Positions 16,918-26,190 of a stretch of 64,000 bases of DNA are shown here, piece after piece. The stretch is taken from assembly GCA_016211105.1 (NCBI GenBank), contig JACQSX010000005.1, forward strand, positions 36,823-100,822, given 5' to 3'. The stretch's first letter is position 1. Each line of letters starts with the position of its first letter. The DNA comes from Acidobacteriota bacterium (GTDB lineage Bacteria; Acidobacteriota; UBA6911; JACQSX01). The translations under genes were made by a program, and so were the position numbers. Under the pieces are notes generated by a model. The model ran no database searches and was not told where the DNA came from. It was given only the letters and a program-made list of their open reading frames with translations.

Positions 16918-19900
16918 TTACCGTGCCTTTCGGTGCAGCGACAGGGATCCGATGTATACCTCTCCCGATGTCCCGTGGATGGAGACGATGTCTCCCTTTC
17001 GGATGGGGTAGCGCTCCACTCCCGTGGCGTCTACAATCACGGCCGTGTGTTCTTTCAGATTGACGCGAAGGCCCACGGCGCTCATTACGGCGTGAAAGCG
17101 CTTGTTTTCAATTCCGTTGATCGCGACGGCGGCGTGAGAGCTCGACCCACCTTTTGCGGTCAGCAATCCATCTGCGGAAATGATCATAGGGATGTCGTCC
17201 GGCGCAGGGTTTTCCAGCACCAGTAGCACACCGTCGACATCCTCCCGCTCGTTTAAATCCGTCGAGGCTAGCTCCTTCCGGTCCATCTCGTCAAAAGCGA
17301 CGCGTCCTCTGAAACCACCGCCTCGGATGCCGATTCCGCGTGTCGCCGACTCGCCGGGAGCAACAAAGGTGTTCGTCTCCAATTGCATGCTGGTTTCAGC
17401 GGTTCTGGACTGGAGAACGCTCAGCACCCCTCGCTCCACCGTGAACTCAATTTCCTGATCGGTCCCCGTCAACCTTCTAAGTTTGGCGACGATGTGCTTC
17501 AATCTTCGCTCCAGCATGGGCATCAGGTTGCCCAATGCTCCCATCGGCTGGAAGGAGGTGGAGGTGGTTAAAGCTCCGACCAGATCGTCGCCCACGGCGG
17601 AGAATTTAATCTCTCCGGCGAATGTTCGGACTCCCCAATCGGTCATGTAGGTGCGGGGAATCACGCCGGTGAGCGAGGCCTTGGTTTCATCCATCCCCTC
17701 TCCAACCTCCTCGTTTTTTCTGTTTCCTGAGGCCATTTCCTGAACGATGACAGCGGTGTGCCACGTGTGACAGATGCCCTTGATCGTCCGGTACCGCCTT
17801 GCCCTCTCGCTGTTCCAAGACTGAAACACGGCTTGGACGGCGCTGAAAAGTTGTTTCGTGGGATCGTTAAGGATTTCATCCAGTTGCGGGCCGAAGCCCT
17901 GCTGTCGAATGATGCTTTTGGACATCTCAACAATTTCTTTCATCGCCACCCAAGGAAGCCGGTATTTGTACGGGACCTTGTAGCGGCGCTTCATTTCCTC
18001 CACCAAGTGGAAGCCTTCGATGTCGATGGCCCACGCCGCCGCGCCGTAACTGGCAAGAAACCTTCGATAGGAATCATAAGCGTGCCATGCGTCGTCCTGT
18101 GCGAGCCCTTCGGCGATTGAGTCGTTGATGCCCGCGAAAACGATCGTCGACAAGATCCCGGGCAAGGAAAACACCGAGCTGCCCCGCACTGCCAACAGAA
18201 GCGGACACTTGGCGTCCCCAAACCGCCTTTCGACGCCATCCCGTCTGGTAATGTCCTCTTCCAGAACCCGAAGATGAGCGGCAATCTCCTTTTCCAATTG
18301 CGGCCGGTTGCGATGATAGAGCCCCGCGCGGGCGAACGTGGTCGGAAGGATGAAACCGTCGCAGGTGGGAATGTTCATGTAGCTGATATAAATGAGACTG
18401 CTACCCTTTCCACCGTACTGGTCTCTCGGATTCGGCAGACTCTCAACGCGCTGCGCCAGCTCTTGTATATCTCCCTTGTGAGAAAGGTGAACCACGCCGT
18501 TGCCGGCAAAGCCCTCTAAGGGTTCAAGGGGCAGGTTCCCAATCGGTCGTGAGGAGTCCACAATGTGATTCTGGATGTGTGTTCTTGCAAGATCGCAAAA
18601 GTGAACCATGCTGTTCAGATCGTGCATGTAACGCGTCATGTTGGCGACAACGGCGCGCAGTTCGCCCGCCTCAAGCCCTAACCGGTGAGCCATCTTTTCG
18701 TAGGCAATCGTAGCGCGCTGCAGAATCTTGTGGTAATCACGCTGGATGCTCTCCAGCAGATTTGTCACCTCTGCATACGTCTTGGTCGGGTCGGTCAATA
18801 TGGCGGCAAAGTCGGCCAACTCTCGCGAGAATAAGCCATCATAGTCAAGATTCGCGATGCACATCCGAATGATATTGAGGCACTGGTTGAGTTCGACTCC
18901 CCGGTCGTCATATGCGGCTGCCACGTGTCGCAGAGCGAGAAATCCGATTTCTTCCAGCAAGCAGTCCAACTGATACAGATAATAACGCTGCTCGGTAAAT
19001 CCACCCCGCTGGATGCCACTGTGAAGGGTCTGGCGGAGTTTGCAAATTTGTGAGAAGGTTTCAAAGAAGGCCCCTTGTTCGTAACAAGCCAGCACCTCCT
19101 GAAGTGACCGGAAGAGGTCATTTTGGTAAGCGTTCTGGATTTCCCGGCTAAAACTCCTCACACAGTCTCTTGCGATCCGTTCCGTGCCTTCAACAACAAA
19201 ACCGGCCTGGTCCGGCATCAGGGCCGTCAATGCTTCCAATCGGCTTTTGAATCCTTCCGCCAGGCCCGAAGGAGAAGAAAAATCTTCGACTTTCCTGATA
19301 AGAATCCGCAGATGGTGATAGTAGACCCATCGGTTTCTTGTCCGAATCCCCTTGTTGACCAGTGCCTCCAATTCGTCCTCGAGACTGTTGCCGAATTCAC
19401 ACCGTAAGAGGCTCTCGGCGTACGCGTCCCGCCACTCCTGGATTCTCGTTACCACTTCCGAAATCCCGAGAAGTTTCTCCAAACCGAGTACGACGCGCTC
19501 CACAATCCTGCGGGGAGTTTTGCGACTTCTTGCCAGCATGTCGGCTGGCGACGGAGCCTCAAAACCGAAGCGGGCCAGTCGCTCCGCATTCCCCGTGTCG
19601 AGGTAGTCTAAGTACATCTTCGCGAGAAGAAGCGTCCTTTTTCCCAGCGCATGATGCGCGCTCCTTCTCAGCTCATTGACAATCGCGCTACCCCGAATGT
19701 GAATCTCAGCTAGATCAATCGTGTCATTCCACAGCTCGTCGATGACTTTCGGTCTGAGGATAATGCCGGATAAATTTCTGACAAGAATTCGTGTGAGCAG
19801 CCGATGCCGGCGTGAAAATGGCCCATTGAGGAGGCGAACCAGTTGGGTGATGAGATTATTGACTTCCGGCTGCACGTTCTTTGCCCCGAGAAACGCTTCA

Positions 19901-20457
19901 AAGGAGAGACTGCACAATTTCGCGGCCAAGAAGCGAAGACAGTAGATCATTTCGTTGCGGTTCGTACACGCGTTCACTCTTTCCAGCAGGAAAGCAATAT
20001 CGCGGATTCGCTCAATATGGATTTCCGCAATCTGGTCATCTTGGAATTCAAACAGCTCTCGCTCCAAATCGACGGGTTCGCCAGACAAGCCGATGGTTCC
20101 GGCAATGAGAGCGTCTGTATAAATCGTCCCGGCGGGAAATTGCCGGACGACGACCCGATCCGTTGTTCCATCCCGAACGATGTAGACAACCAACGTTTCC
20201 ACAGCCAGATAGGGCACAATCAAAAGAGGCGCGTCTCTTAGGATCCGATTATTGACAATCCCGAACCGCCCCACTCTGCCCGCTATTTTGGATTTGATGT
20301 GGATGTAGTAACGCAGCGCTTCCTTGCTGTCTACGTCTGCCTCGGCGGGGACATGGGCGCGGTACAACGCTAGGTTGAGAGTTGCGATTTGCTCCTTCTC
20401 CTCTTCGGTGAAGGGTTCCAGAGTGAATATTTCGGGTCCGGCGGCGCTCTGTTGCAT
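16918..20457 (-). CDS. PPDK/PEP-synthase-like phosphotransferase without PEP barrel, large unknown N-domain
   Basis: The protein has 1179 residues. Residues 1 to about 670 are mostly helical and match no family I know. Residues about 680-1020 form a PPDK_N-type ATP-grasp domain: QYGGKGSSLIYISYMNIPTC, LLLAVRGSSVFSLPGILSTI, VIPRTYMTDWGVRTFAGEI and EIEFTVERGVLSVLQSRTAE. Residues about 1040-1140 form the swivelling phosphohistidine domain with H1108 in KGGSSSHAAVAING. The C-terminal PEP/pyruvate barrel of PPDK and PpsA is absent. The enzyme should bind ATP and form a phospho-His, but the acceptor is unknown; the N-domain may bind it, as in glucan dikinases or rifampin phosphotransferases. It starts 20 bases after the permuted-enolase gene, so the two are one operon. 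Confidence 0.75.
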   Translation of the reverse strand: MQQSAAGPEIFTLEPFTEEEKEQIATLNLALYRAHVPAEADVDSKEALRYYIHIKSKIAGRVGRFGIVNNRILRDAPLLIVPYLAVETLVVYIVRDGTTDRVVVRQFPAGTIYTDALIAGTIGLSGEPVDLERELFEFQDDQIAEIHIERIRDIAFLLERVNACTNRNEMIYCLRFLAAKLCSLSFEAFLGAKNVQPEVNNLITQLVRLLNGPFSRRHRLLTRILVRNLSGIILRPKVIDELWNDTIDLAEIHIRGSAIVNELRRSAHHALGKRTLLLAKMYLDYLDTGNAERLARFGFEAPSPADMLARSRKTPRRIVERVVLGLEKLLGISEVVTRIQEWRDAYAESLLRCEFGNSLEDELEALVNKGIRTRNRWVYYHHLRILIRKVEDFSSPSGLAEGFKSRLEALTALMPDQAGFVVEGTERIARDCVRSFSREIQNAYQNDLFRSLQEVLACYEQGAFFETFSQICKLRQTLHSGIQRGGFTEQRYYLYQLDCLLEEIGFLALRHVAAAYDDRGVELNQCLNIIRMCIANLDYDGLFSRELADFAAILTDPTKTYAEVTNLLESIQRDYHKILQRATIAYEKMAHRLGLEAGELRAVVANMTRYMHDLNSMVHFCDLARTHIQNHIVDSSRPIGNLPLEPLEGFAGNGVVHLSHKGDIQELAQRVESLPNPRDQYGGKGSSLIYISYMNIPTCDGFILPTTFARAGLYHRNRPQLEKEIAAHLRVLEEDITRRDGVERRFGDAKCPLLLAVRGSSVFSLPGILSTIVFAGINDSIAEGLAQDDAWHAYDSYRRFLASYGAAAWAIDIEGFHLVEEMKRRYKVPYKYRLPWVAMKEIVEMSKSIIRQQGFGPQLDEILNDPTKQLFSAVQAVFQSWNSERARRYRTIKGICHTWHTAVIVQEMASGNRKNEEVGEGMDETKASLTGVIPRTYMTDWGVRTFAGEIKFSAVGDDLVGALTTSTSFQPMGALGNLMPMLERRLKHIVAKLRRLTGTDQEIEFTVERGVLSVLQSRTAETSMQLETNTFVAPGESATRGIGIRGGGFRGRVAFDEMDRKELASTDLNEREDVDGVLLVLENPAPDDIPMIISADGLLTAKGGSSSHAAVAINGIENKRFHAVMSAVGLRVNLKEHTAVIVDATGVERYPIRKGDIVSIHGTSGEVYIGSLSLHRKAR

Positions 20458-20477
20458 AAAAAGCCCTCGCTTCTACG

Positions 20478-23117
20478 CTATCTCTGCAGCGGCGAACTCG
20501 ACCCGACGGGCGAGATCTCGGTCGTGTCTCCGCCGGGTAGCGTCGACTTCGGTCGGTCAAGCCTGGAGGCCACTGGATTCATCACCTCGGAAGCCGGTTG
20601 GCCGGCGGGCAATTCAATCTCTGTCCTTGAAGGTGGCAGCGTACCCGCGGGGGAGAGCTCATCGTTAGCATAAATGTTGGTGGTCTCGCGGATTGCCTGG
20701 TACAGTGGTTTTCCCTGCGCCTCCAAAAGTCGGTTTACTTCTCGGAGGGCGTACACATAGTCGGAAAATCTACTGCCAGCGATCGGTATTTTGTAAGTCC
20801 CTGCCAGAGAGTCGATGATGGCAAGCATCTCTTCACGCAACAGCTCATAGAGTTGCTTTCCCTGCACATGGGCGAGCGCCCGGGCAAGCGCCAGGGAGAC
20901 GGATAACAGCGCATTCATGCCGAGATTCTGCTTGCGCTGCATGACTCGAACGGCGCTTTCCCGCGAAGCGTGTAGGTCGAGCTTGTTTCGCTGCCGGGCC
21001 AGACGTAACTCCAGTTGCAAAAGGGCTCGATCGATATCCTTGACGGTGTGGGCGGCGATATCGCGCCCTTCAAAATATGGCGCGACCGTCTGACGGACAT
21101 TGTCGACGGCATTCAGACAGCCCTTTCCCTGGTAACGCTGGGCGCGGGTGAAGATGGCTCTCAGCCGCTCGTCGCCCGGAGTTCGGCCTGCTGGAACATC
21201 TTTTTTGAAGGCATACACGCCGGGTTCCACTTCTCGGAAGAAAGTTGAATACTTCTTAATCAATTCTCGGTGTTCCGCGTACTCGACGAAGGCGTCAACA
21301 AGGTGTACTGCTTCCCCGGTGCCGGCAGAAGTGCCAAGGGGTGTCGCGCCGTTGAACGTAAGGCAGACGCCTGCATTCGGGAGATGGAGTTCCACCTCGA
21401 CGCCAACGGTTGGAACTCCGGCATTGGTAGGCTCCTCGTAAGCGGTGACTTTGCGAATCACCGCGTTCTGCCCTTCAGATATGGCGCCCAGCCTGCCGGC
21501 GTCGGCCAGCTTTGCCATCAATGTTGTCACGGCTTGATATTTGACGAGCCGCTCCGTGTTTGCTCCACCTCCCGCCTTGAGGCCCAAGGCGTTGGCAGCC
21601 AGCGCAATGTGGGCTTCCATCGTATCATTCGGGCTCTTGGACCGGTGCGATACGATCAGTTCCAGATTCTTGCCTAACGCCACCAGCATTGCGAGCAGGG
21701 TCTCGTAGAGGGAACCGATTTGGTTGGCCTTGATCAGCGCGACATTGATCAGCCCTTGGGAGGCGGCCATCTCGATGGTTCGATCGTTGGTAGTTACCAG
21801 ATCGTCGCCGATGATGAAGATTCTGTCTCCCAGGGCTGCCAGTAACTTTTTCCATCCTTCGTGGTCGTTTTCCGAAAAGCCATCTTCAATTGAGAGGATC
21901 GGAATCTCATACTTTTGAACTGCCTGGTTGTAAATCTCCAAGACCCCGTCCCGATCCATGACAATTTTGGTCTTATCCCTCCAGAAAAGGTACATTCCCA
22001 CGGCGTCAGGCACGTTGTACTCGGTCCGGTAGGCGTTCTCCAGTTCACTCATCGCTGGGTCCAGAGCAATGGCGACATCGATACCGGGCCGATAGCCGCA
22101 CTCCTCGATTGCCTGCTTCATCATTGCCCAGAGCCGGATTTCAGGGAGGGGATAATCTCTTTTGTCAATGTAGGGAGCCAGGCCGCCTTCCAACCCGATA
22201 CCCATCACCCGGCACCCATCTTCCTTCTCAATGATCTCTTTGAGACGGGTCTGCAGCCGCACAGTCATCTCTTGGGCTTCCTGATAATCGGGCGCGCCCA
22301 GGATCAAGAACATGGCCTCCTGCATACTGATGTTCGACTCCGGATAATCTTTTTCCGTATGTCGACCCCCCATGCCGCAGTTCCGGAATTGCCAGGGCGC
22401 CGCTACCGGACCCAGGTGAGGATGGTTGGCCTCCCGCACGCGCTCGGCCAACATCTTTTGCTTGACCTTCGTGGCCAGTTTGTACCACTCGGACAGCTTG
22501 GGCACCGCTTGAGCCGATTGTTGCGCTCTTCGCTCCTGTTCTTTGAATGCCGCATACTTCCCGGGGTCTGCCAGCAGAAAGTCCAGAAGCGTCACGATGC
22601 CGATGCCGAGCAGAAGTCTCCCCGCATAGACAGCAGCCGGGATGTGCGATAGAAGCCCCAGGGCAATGAGGAGCAGAGCGGGAGGCAGCGCACTCCATGC
22701 CGCATTGCGGCTTGCCCGTGGACCTTCCGCCGCGACCGCCAGGTTATAGGGGGCATCAGGATAATAATTCAGACCTTCCCGCTTGATGCCGCCGCTTTTT
22801 CCATAAGGGGCAAAGGTAAATACCTTCGCATAGTACAGAAGACGTTGCGGGAGAGGTTTTCCAAGTTGTTGTCTTACTTCTTCCAGCACCTTCTGGTTCA
22901 AAGCATTTAGTTTTGCCGCTTTCCGAAAATGGCCAATTTCGTGGATGGCAATTCCCGTGTGGAAGCTGAGGTACATGAATAGAGCCGAAACTAAAGTTTC
23001 CGGGCTGTAGAAGATGAACCGCAGGACCTCGGCCTTCAATACCGCGGCGGCTGGCAAGACCAGCACGGAGGAGATGAACGCTACGTGAAATGAAACCAGA
23101 ATATGGTTGGCAATCAC
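20478..23117 (-). CDS. Membrane HExxH (M50-like) domain fused to a circularly permuted enolase
   Basis: The GTG at 23117 is chosen because AGGAGG lies 6 bases before it; the frame is open up to an ATG at 23339, but the extra 74 residues look non-coding. Of 879 residues, 1-190 have about four membrane helices and HEIGH (59-63). Residues about 244-535 are the enolase barrel: H253 in GGRH, E267 in MQEAM, E310 in GLEGGLAP, D353 in ALDPAMSE, E411 in SIEDG, D438/D439 in IGDDL, K463 in LIKANQIG, H491-R-S in VSHRS and K514. Residues about 550-765 are the enolase N-terminal cap, placed after the barrel: VPTVGVEVELHLP, the S597 loop PLGTSAGTGEA, GKGCLNAVDNV and NLGMNALLSVSLALARA. Every catalytic and metal ligand I can align is kept, so 2-phosphoglycerate/PEP conversion at the membrane is plausible. 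Confidence 0.8.
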   Translation of the reverse strand: MIANHILVSFHVAFISSVLVLPAAAVLKAEVLRFIFYSPETLVSALFMYLSFHTGIAIHEIGHFRKAAKLNALNQKVLEEVRQQLGKPLPQRLLYYAKVFTFAPYGKSGGIKREGLNYYPDAPYNLAVAAEGPRASRNAAWSALPPALLLIALGLLSHIPAAVYAGRLLLGIGIVTLLDFLLADPGKYAAFKEQERRAQQSAQAVPKLSEWYKLATKVKQKMLAERVREANHPHLGPVAAPWQFRNCGMGGRHTEKDYPESNISMQEAMFLILGAPDYQEAQEMTVRLQTRLKEIIEKEDGCRVMGIGLEGGLAPYIDKRDYPLPEIRLWAMMKQAIEECGYRPGIDVAIALDPAMSELENAYRTEYNVPDAVGMYLFWRDKTKIVMDRDGVLEIYNQAVQKYEIPILSIEDGFSENDHEGWKKLLAALGDRIFIIGDDLVTTNDRTIEMAASQGLINVALIKANQIGSLYETLLAMLVALGKNLELIVSHRSKSPNDTMEAHIALAANALGLKAGGGANTERLVKYQAVTTLMAKLADAGRLGAISEGQNAVIRKVTAYEEPTNAGVPTVGVEVELHLPNAGVCLTFNGATPLGTSAGTGEAVHLVDAFVEYAEHRELIKKYSTFFREVEPGVYAFKKDVPAGRTPGDERLRAIFTRAQRYQGKGCLNAVDNVRQTVAPYFEGRDIAAHTVKDIDRALLQLELRLARQRNKLDLHASRESAVRVMQRKQNLGMNALLSVSLALARALAHVQGKQLYELLREEMLAIIDSLAGTYKIPIAGSRFSDYVYALREVNRLLEAQGKPLYQAIRETTNIYANDELSPAGTLPPSRTEIELPAGQPASEVMNPVASRLDRPKSTLPGGDTTEISPVGSSSPLQR

Positions 23118-23505
23118 CCACCCCTCCTGAAGAAAGCAGCCTGGTAGCCGATCGACCAAGGAGGCTCCCCAAGGTCCGGAACGGTCATGGGTTTGACATG
23201 GCGAGCCAGGGGTATGGCGGCGCTGTCTCGGTAGGGTCCTGCAGACGGTTTCCGCAATTGAACTTGCCGTCTCACTCGGGCGGTCTTGAACAATCCCGTT
23301 ACATCGACTGGAAGTTTGAAAATGTTTGATCTTGACCATTTCACCACCTAATCACCACGTAGGGCGAAGACAAACGACGATCTGCTTAAGCCTAATCTGC
23401 TTCGGTTGGTAGAAAGGATATTCCTTTTTTCCTGCTGATTGAAGTCAAAATGGGAAATCGGGAGATCCGACACTCCGGGCAAGATGTGGCTGCCAAGGGG
23501 ATGCG
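23118..23505. other. Leader region between NrfD gene and enolase operon
   Basis: No convincing gene is seen here. Bases 23118-23339 are an open extension of the enolase-fusion frame without sequence features of a real protein. No sigma54 site was found. It contains a short direct repeat ATCTGCTT near 23380-23400. Confidence 0.45.
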
Positions 23506-24708
23506 TCAGGAGGTTTGCCTGGAAGCCTCTTTCCACGGAGGTATGAGTTTCACTAGGATGGTCAGAATGACAAACGGCAGCACCAGCAGAGCCAGCGCCA
23601 TCATTAGTCCTTCCGAGCCGATGACCTCCATTTTATACGTCGTTAGTCCCCGAAGGCTCTTTGAAAACAACTGACCTCCAATGACGACATTCCACCGCGT
23701 ACTAAATATGCCGACCTGAATCAAAATGCAGGCCGTGAAATAGAGCAGTTTTCTCAGTTCTTCGCTTAACCTCCACGCTCTTCCTGCCACCAGCATTGCC
23801 GAAGGGATGATCATTCCCAACAGCACCTGAATGATCAGAAGGCTCATGAACAGTTTTTGATTGATCAGGGTAGCCAAGATCTTAACCGATTCCTCACTTT
23901 CGTAGAGCCGGTGTACAAAGTCAAGCGCTTCAAGAGAAAAATCCACAATCACGGCGTAAAACAAGAATGAGGCGAGTCTGTCCAAGCATCTCATGTCGAT
24001 GGTTTCACCCCGAATTGGGGTAATCACCATATACAAGAAAATGATCAGCGCGATGCCTGAGACAATTGCTGACATCAGAAAAACGATTGGCATCAAAACG
24101 CTGCTCCACCATGGGTTGGCCTTCACCGATCCAAATATGAATCCCACGTATCCGTGCAGGAGAAACGCGGACGGAATGCCAATGATCGTGATCGCCTTGG
24201 CGGCTTTGTGATCGAATTCCAGCGCCCGCTTACTGATATCGTTTGAAAACAGGGAGAGCAGCCGGTAGATCCATTTCATGGGGAACTGTTTTTCCCGGGA
24301 CCACACGACGAGGTCCCCCCGGTATTCGAACCATATTTCCAGCAATAGCACGCCCATCAGATACCAGGCGTACACAAACCCGAACATTGCCATGGCGGAC
24401 CTGAGATTTGGCGTAAGGAATATTTCGTAGGCGCGTTCGGGATGCCCCAGATGCAGATTGAGCGGTAAAGGAGCTACCAAAAGAAAAGAGAGTGCGGTCA
24501 ACAATGACAACCTGTAGGTAGGCCGCACTTCTTCCACATTAAAGACCTTGACTAGTGAAGCAAGGATGAATGCCCCGGCAACGACCCCGGTAACATAGGG
24601 ATAGACCACGATGAGGATCGACCAGTGAATCTCGATCTCATTGGGGTAGATGTAGCCCGTGACCTGGCTCAAAAGATCCGTTAACTTTTCAGTCAATTCC
24701 TGATTCAA
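23506..24708 (-). CDS. NrfD/PsrC-like quinone-interacting membrane subunit (unit 1)
   Basis: This 400-residue protein has about ten membrane helices and NrfD/PsrC family features: YVTGVVAGAFILASL, LNLHLGHPERAYEIFL and SAFLLHGYVGFIFG. It binds quinone/quinol in the inner membrane and passes electrons to the FeS subunit. The start is taken as the TTG at 24708, overlapping the ferredoxin stop as TTGA with GGAG upstream; an upstream in-frame ATG would overlap the ferredoxin gene by 150 bases. It is the last gene of the run of cytochrome, FeS and NrfD genes. Confidence 0.85.
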   Translation of the reverse strand: MNQELTEKLTDLLSQVTGYIYPNEIEIHWSILIVVYPYVTGVVAGAFILASLVKVFNVEEVRPTYRLSLLTALSFLLVAPLPLNLHLGHPERAYEIFLTPNLRSAMAMFGFVYAWYLMGVLLLEIWFEYRGDLVVWSREKQFPMKWIYRLLSLFSNDISKRALEFDHKAAKAITIIGIPSAFLLHGYVGFIFGSVKANPWWSSVLMPIVFLMSAIVSGIALIIFLYMVITPIRGETIDMRCLDRLASFLFYAVIVDFSLEALDFVHRLYESEESVKILATLINQKLFMSLLIIQVLLGMIIPSAMLVAGRAWRLSEELRKLLYFTACILIQVGIFSTRWNVVIGGQLFSKSLRGLTTYKMEVIGSEGLMMALALLVLPFVILTILVKLIPPWKEASRQTS

Positions 24709-25451
24709 TTCACCACTCCGTCCAGACCCGAGTAATAGACTTTTGGTTCCGTATTGAGATAGGGCTTCAGGACGTGGATCTTGTTCATTCGCTGGAACCG
24801 TACCAATTCGCTTGCCCGGCTCCGTAAATCTCCGAAAATTCTCGCTTGCGTGGGACAAACTTCAACGCACGCAGGAAGCAATCCTTTGACGACTCGGTGA
24901 TAGCAAAATGTGCACTTGTCCGCCGTCCGGGTTTGGGGGTGGAGATAGCGAGCTCCAAAAGGACACGCCTGAATACAATAGCGGCACCCAATGCAACGAT
25001 CTCGGTCTACTAGAACCACCCCATCGTCCGTTGAAAACGTGGCGCCGACGGGGCAGACCTGTACACAGGGCGGGTTGGCGCATTGGTTGCATGTTTTTGG
25101 AACAAAAAAGCTACGGAGGATATCCTTTTCCTCAATCGTTTCTTTTGGTTGTTTCCCTCCGGTGTGGATGCTCTCCACAGCAACGCTGCTGTCTTTCTTG
25201 ATGATGTATCGCTCTACCCATGTCCGGAAAAAGAACGGCTCTCTGGGCACATTGTTTTCAATCTTGCATGCCTCGATGCATTTACCGCAGCCGATGCATT
25301 TTGCGACCTCGATCCCCATTCCATAGTAGTGGTTCTCTGGATGGTAACCGTTGAGGTCAGAATTTGCCTGGGCGGCTTGAATCGTTGCCCTGAAGGCCCC
25401 ACTCACAGGAATAAAGAGAATGATGTTTTTCAACAAATCCCGTCGCTTCAT
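24705..25451 (-). CDS. Four-cluster 4Fe-4S ferredoxin subunit (DmsB/NrfC type, Tat-like leader)
   Basis: The protein has 248 residues. The leader MKRRDLLKNIILFIPVSGAF resembles a short Tat/Sec signal, so the protein faces the periplasm. Four cysteine groups follow: CIGCGKCIEAC, CNQCANPPCVQVC, CIGCRYCIQAC and CTFC with CVEVC. This is the standard electron-relay subunit of complex iron-sulfur molybdoenzyme-type complexes. It lies one base after the octaheme gene and overlaps the NrfD gene, so the three are co-translated. No molybdopterin subunit is next to it, so cytochromes probably replace that partner, as in the Cbc complexes of Geobacter. Confidence 0.9.
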   Translation of the reverse strand: MKRRDLLKNIILFIPVSGAFRATIQAAQANSDLNGYHPENHYYGMGIEVAKCIGCGKCIEACKIENNVPREPFFFRTWVERYIIKKDSSVAVESIHTGGKQPKETIEEKDILRSFFVPKTCNQCANPPCVQVCPVGATFSTDDGVVLVDRDRCIGCRYCIQACPFGARYLHPQTRTADKCTFCYHRVVKGLLPACVEVCPTQARIFGDLRSRASELVRFQRMNKIHVLKPYLNTEPKVYYSGLDGVVN

Positions 25452-25452
25452 G

Positions 25453-26190
25453 TCACAGCCTTTCCGCCGGCAGGTGCGGATAATGACACTGCCAACAAAC
25501 ATACTTCTCCCAGTGGGTCGAGAGGTCGATCTTGGGAGCGTCCACGACCGGCGCGCCTTTGGCATGGCATTTTCCGCAGAAATCTCTTGTCTCGGGTTTC
25601 GTCGGCCTGATAATGCGGGGCGTGATCTTATGTTTTTCTGGCACTGTGTGACATGTGGTGCATGCGACCAGAGCGTGCGAGGAGATGGCTTTTGTGCGAA
25701 CAATCCCGGCGTGGCAGGCGGCGCATTCCTCCGGGGTTCTGGGTGGCACCGGGTCATGGGGATTATGGCAGGTCACGCATGGTTGTAATGGGTTGTGAAT
25801 CGTGGGATTGATTTGCGGAAATCCCGTGGGTCGCGACGGGTCGTATTCGTGGCACGTCGGGCAGCCCCGTCGCTCTCGCGCCACGAAAGGCTTTATCGTG
25901 ATGGGATCTGCCGCGTGCTCGGCCGCGGGTCCGTGACATGTTTCACAAGACAAATTTCGGTGATAACCAGTCTTCTTCTGTTGGTATTTGTCGTCATGGC
26001 AGTCTGCGCATGCGTTCGAACCTGCAAACTGGATGGGCTTTGCAGTCTCCGCCAGTATGGTGGAGCGTCGATGAAACGGTTTGTCCTTGAGCGCAGGAGG
26101 CAGCAGATAAAGCGTCAGTGCGACGCTGCCAAAAATGATGGAGATGACGATCCCGAGTCTTATGATTTGCTCAGGTACTTTCTTTGGCAT
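25453..26190 (-). CDS. Membrane-anchored octaheme cytochrome c
   Basis: The protein has 245 residues with an N-terminal uncleaved helix (about residues 10-32). Eight CxxCH motifs follow in order: CADCH, CETCH, CPTCH, CVTCH, CAACH, CTTCH, CGKCH, CWQCH. It is encoded directly before the four-cluster ferredoxin and NrfD protein and is likely the periplasmic electron acceptor or donor of that unit. It is not the octaheme hydroxylamine or tetrathionate reductase type, because it is too short and has no catalytic-type heme motif. Confidence 0.88.
   Translation of the reverse strand: MPKKVPEQIIRLGIVISIIFGSVALTLYLLPPALKDKPFHRRSTILAETAKPIQFAGSNACADCHDDKYQQKKTGYHRNLSCETCHGPAAEHAADPITIKPFVARERRGCPTCHEYDPSRPTGFPQINPTIHNPLQPCVTCHNPHDPVPPRTPEECAACHAGIVRTKAISSHALVACTTCHTVPEKHKITPRIIRPTKPETRDFCGKCHAKGAPVVDAPKIDLSTHWEKYVCWQCHYPHLPAERL

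Noticed and set aside
23118..23339. Long N-terminal extension of the enolase fusion
   Set aside because: The extra 74 residues have no protein-like pattern, and the GTG at 23117 has an ideal AGGAGG.
23200..23339. Sigma54 site before the enolase operon
   Set aside because: The best match near 23261 (GCAATTGAACTTGCC on the plus strand) has spacing off by one and lacks the TGG.
25452..25757. Extension of the ferredoxin frame upstream of its leader
   Set aside because: It overlaps the octaheme coding region; the leader MKRRDLLK with a good ribosome site marks the real start.
25453..26190. Octaheme hydroxylamine or tetrathionate reductase
   Set aside because: The protein is half the usual size, has a membrane anchor and shows only ordinary CxxCH sites.
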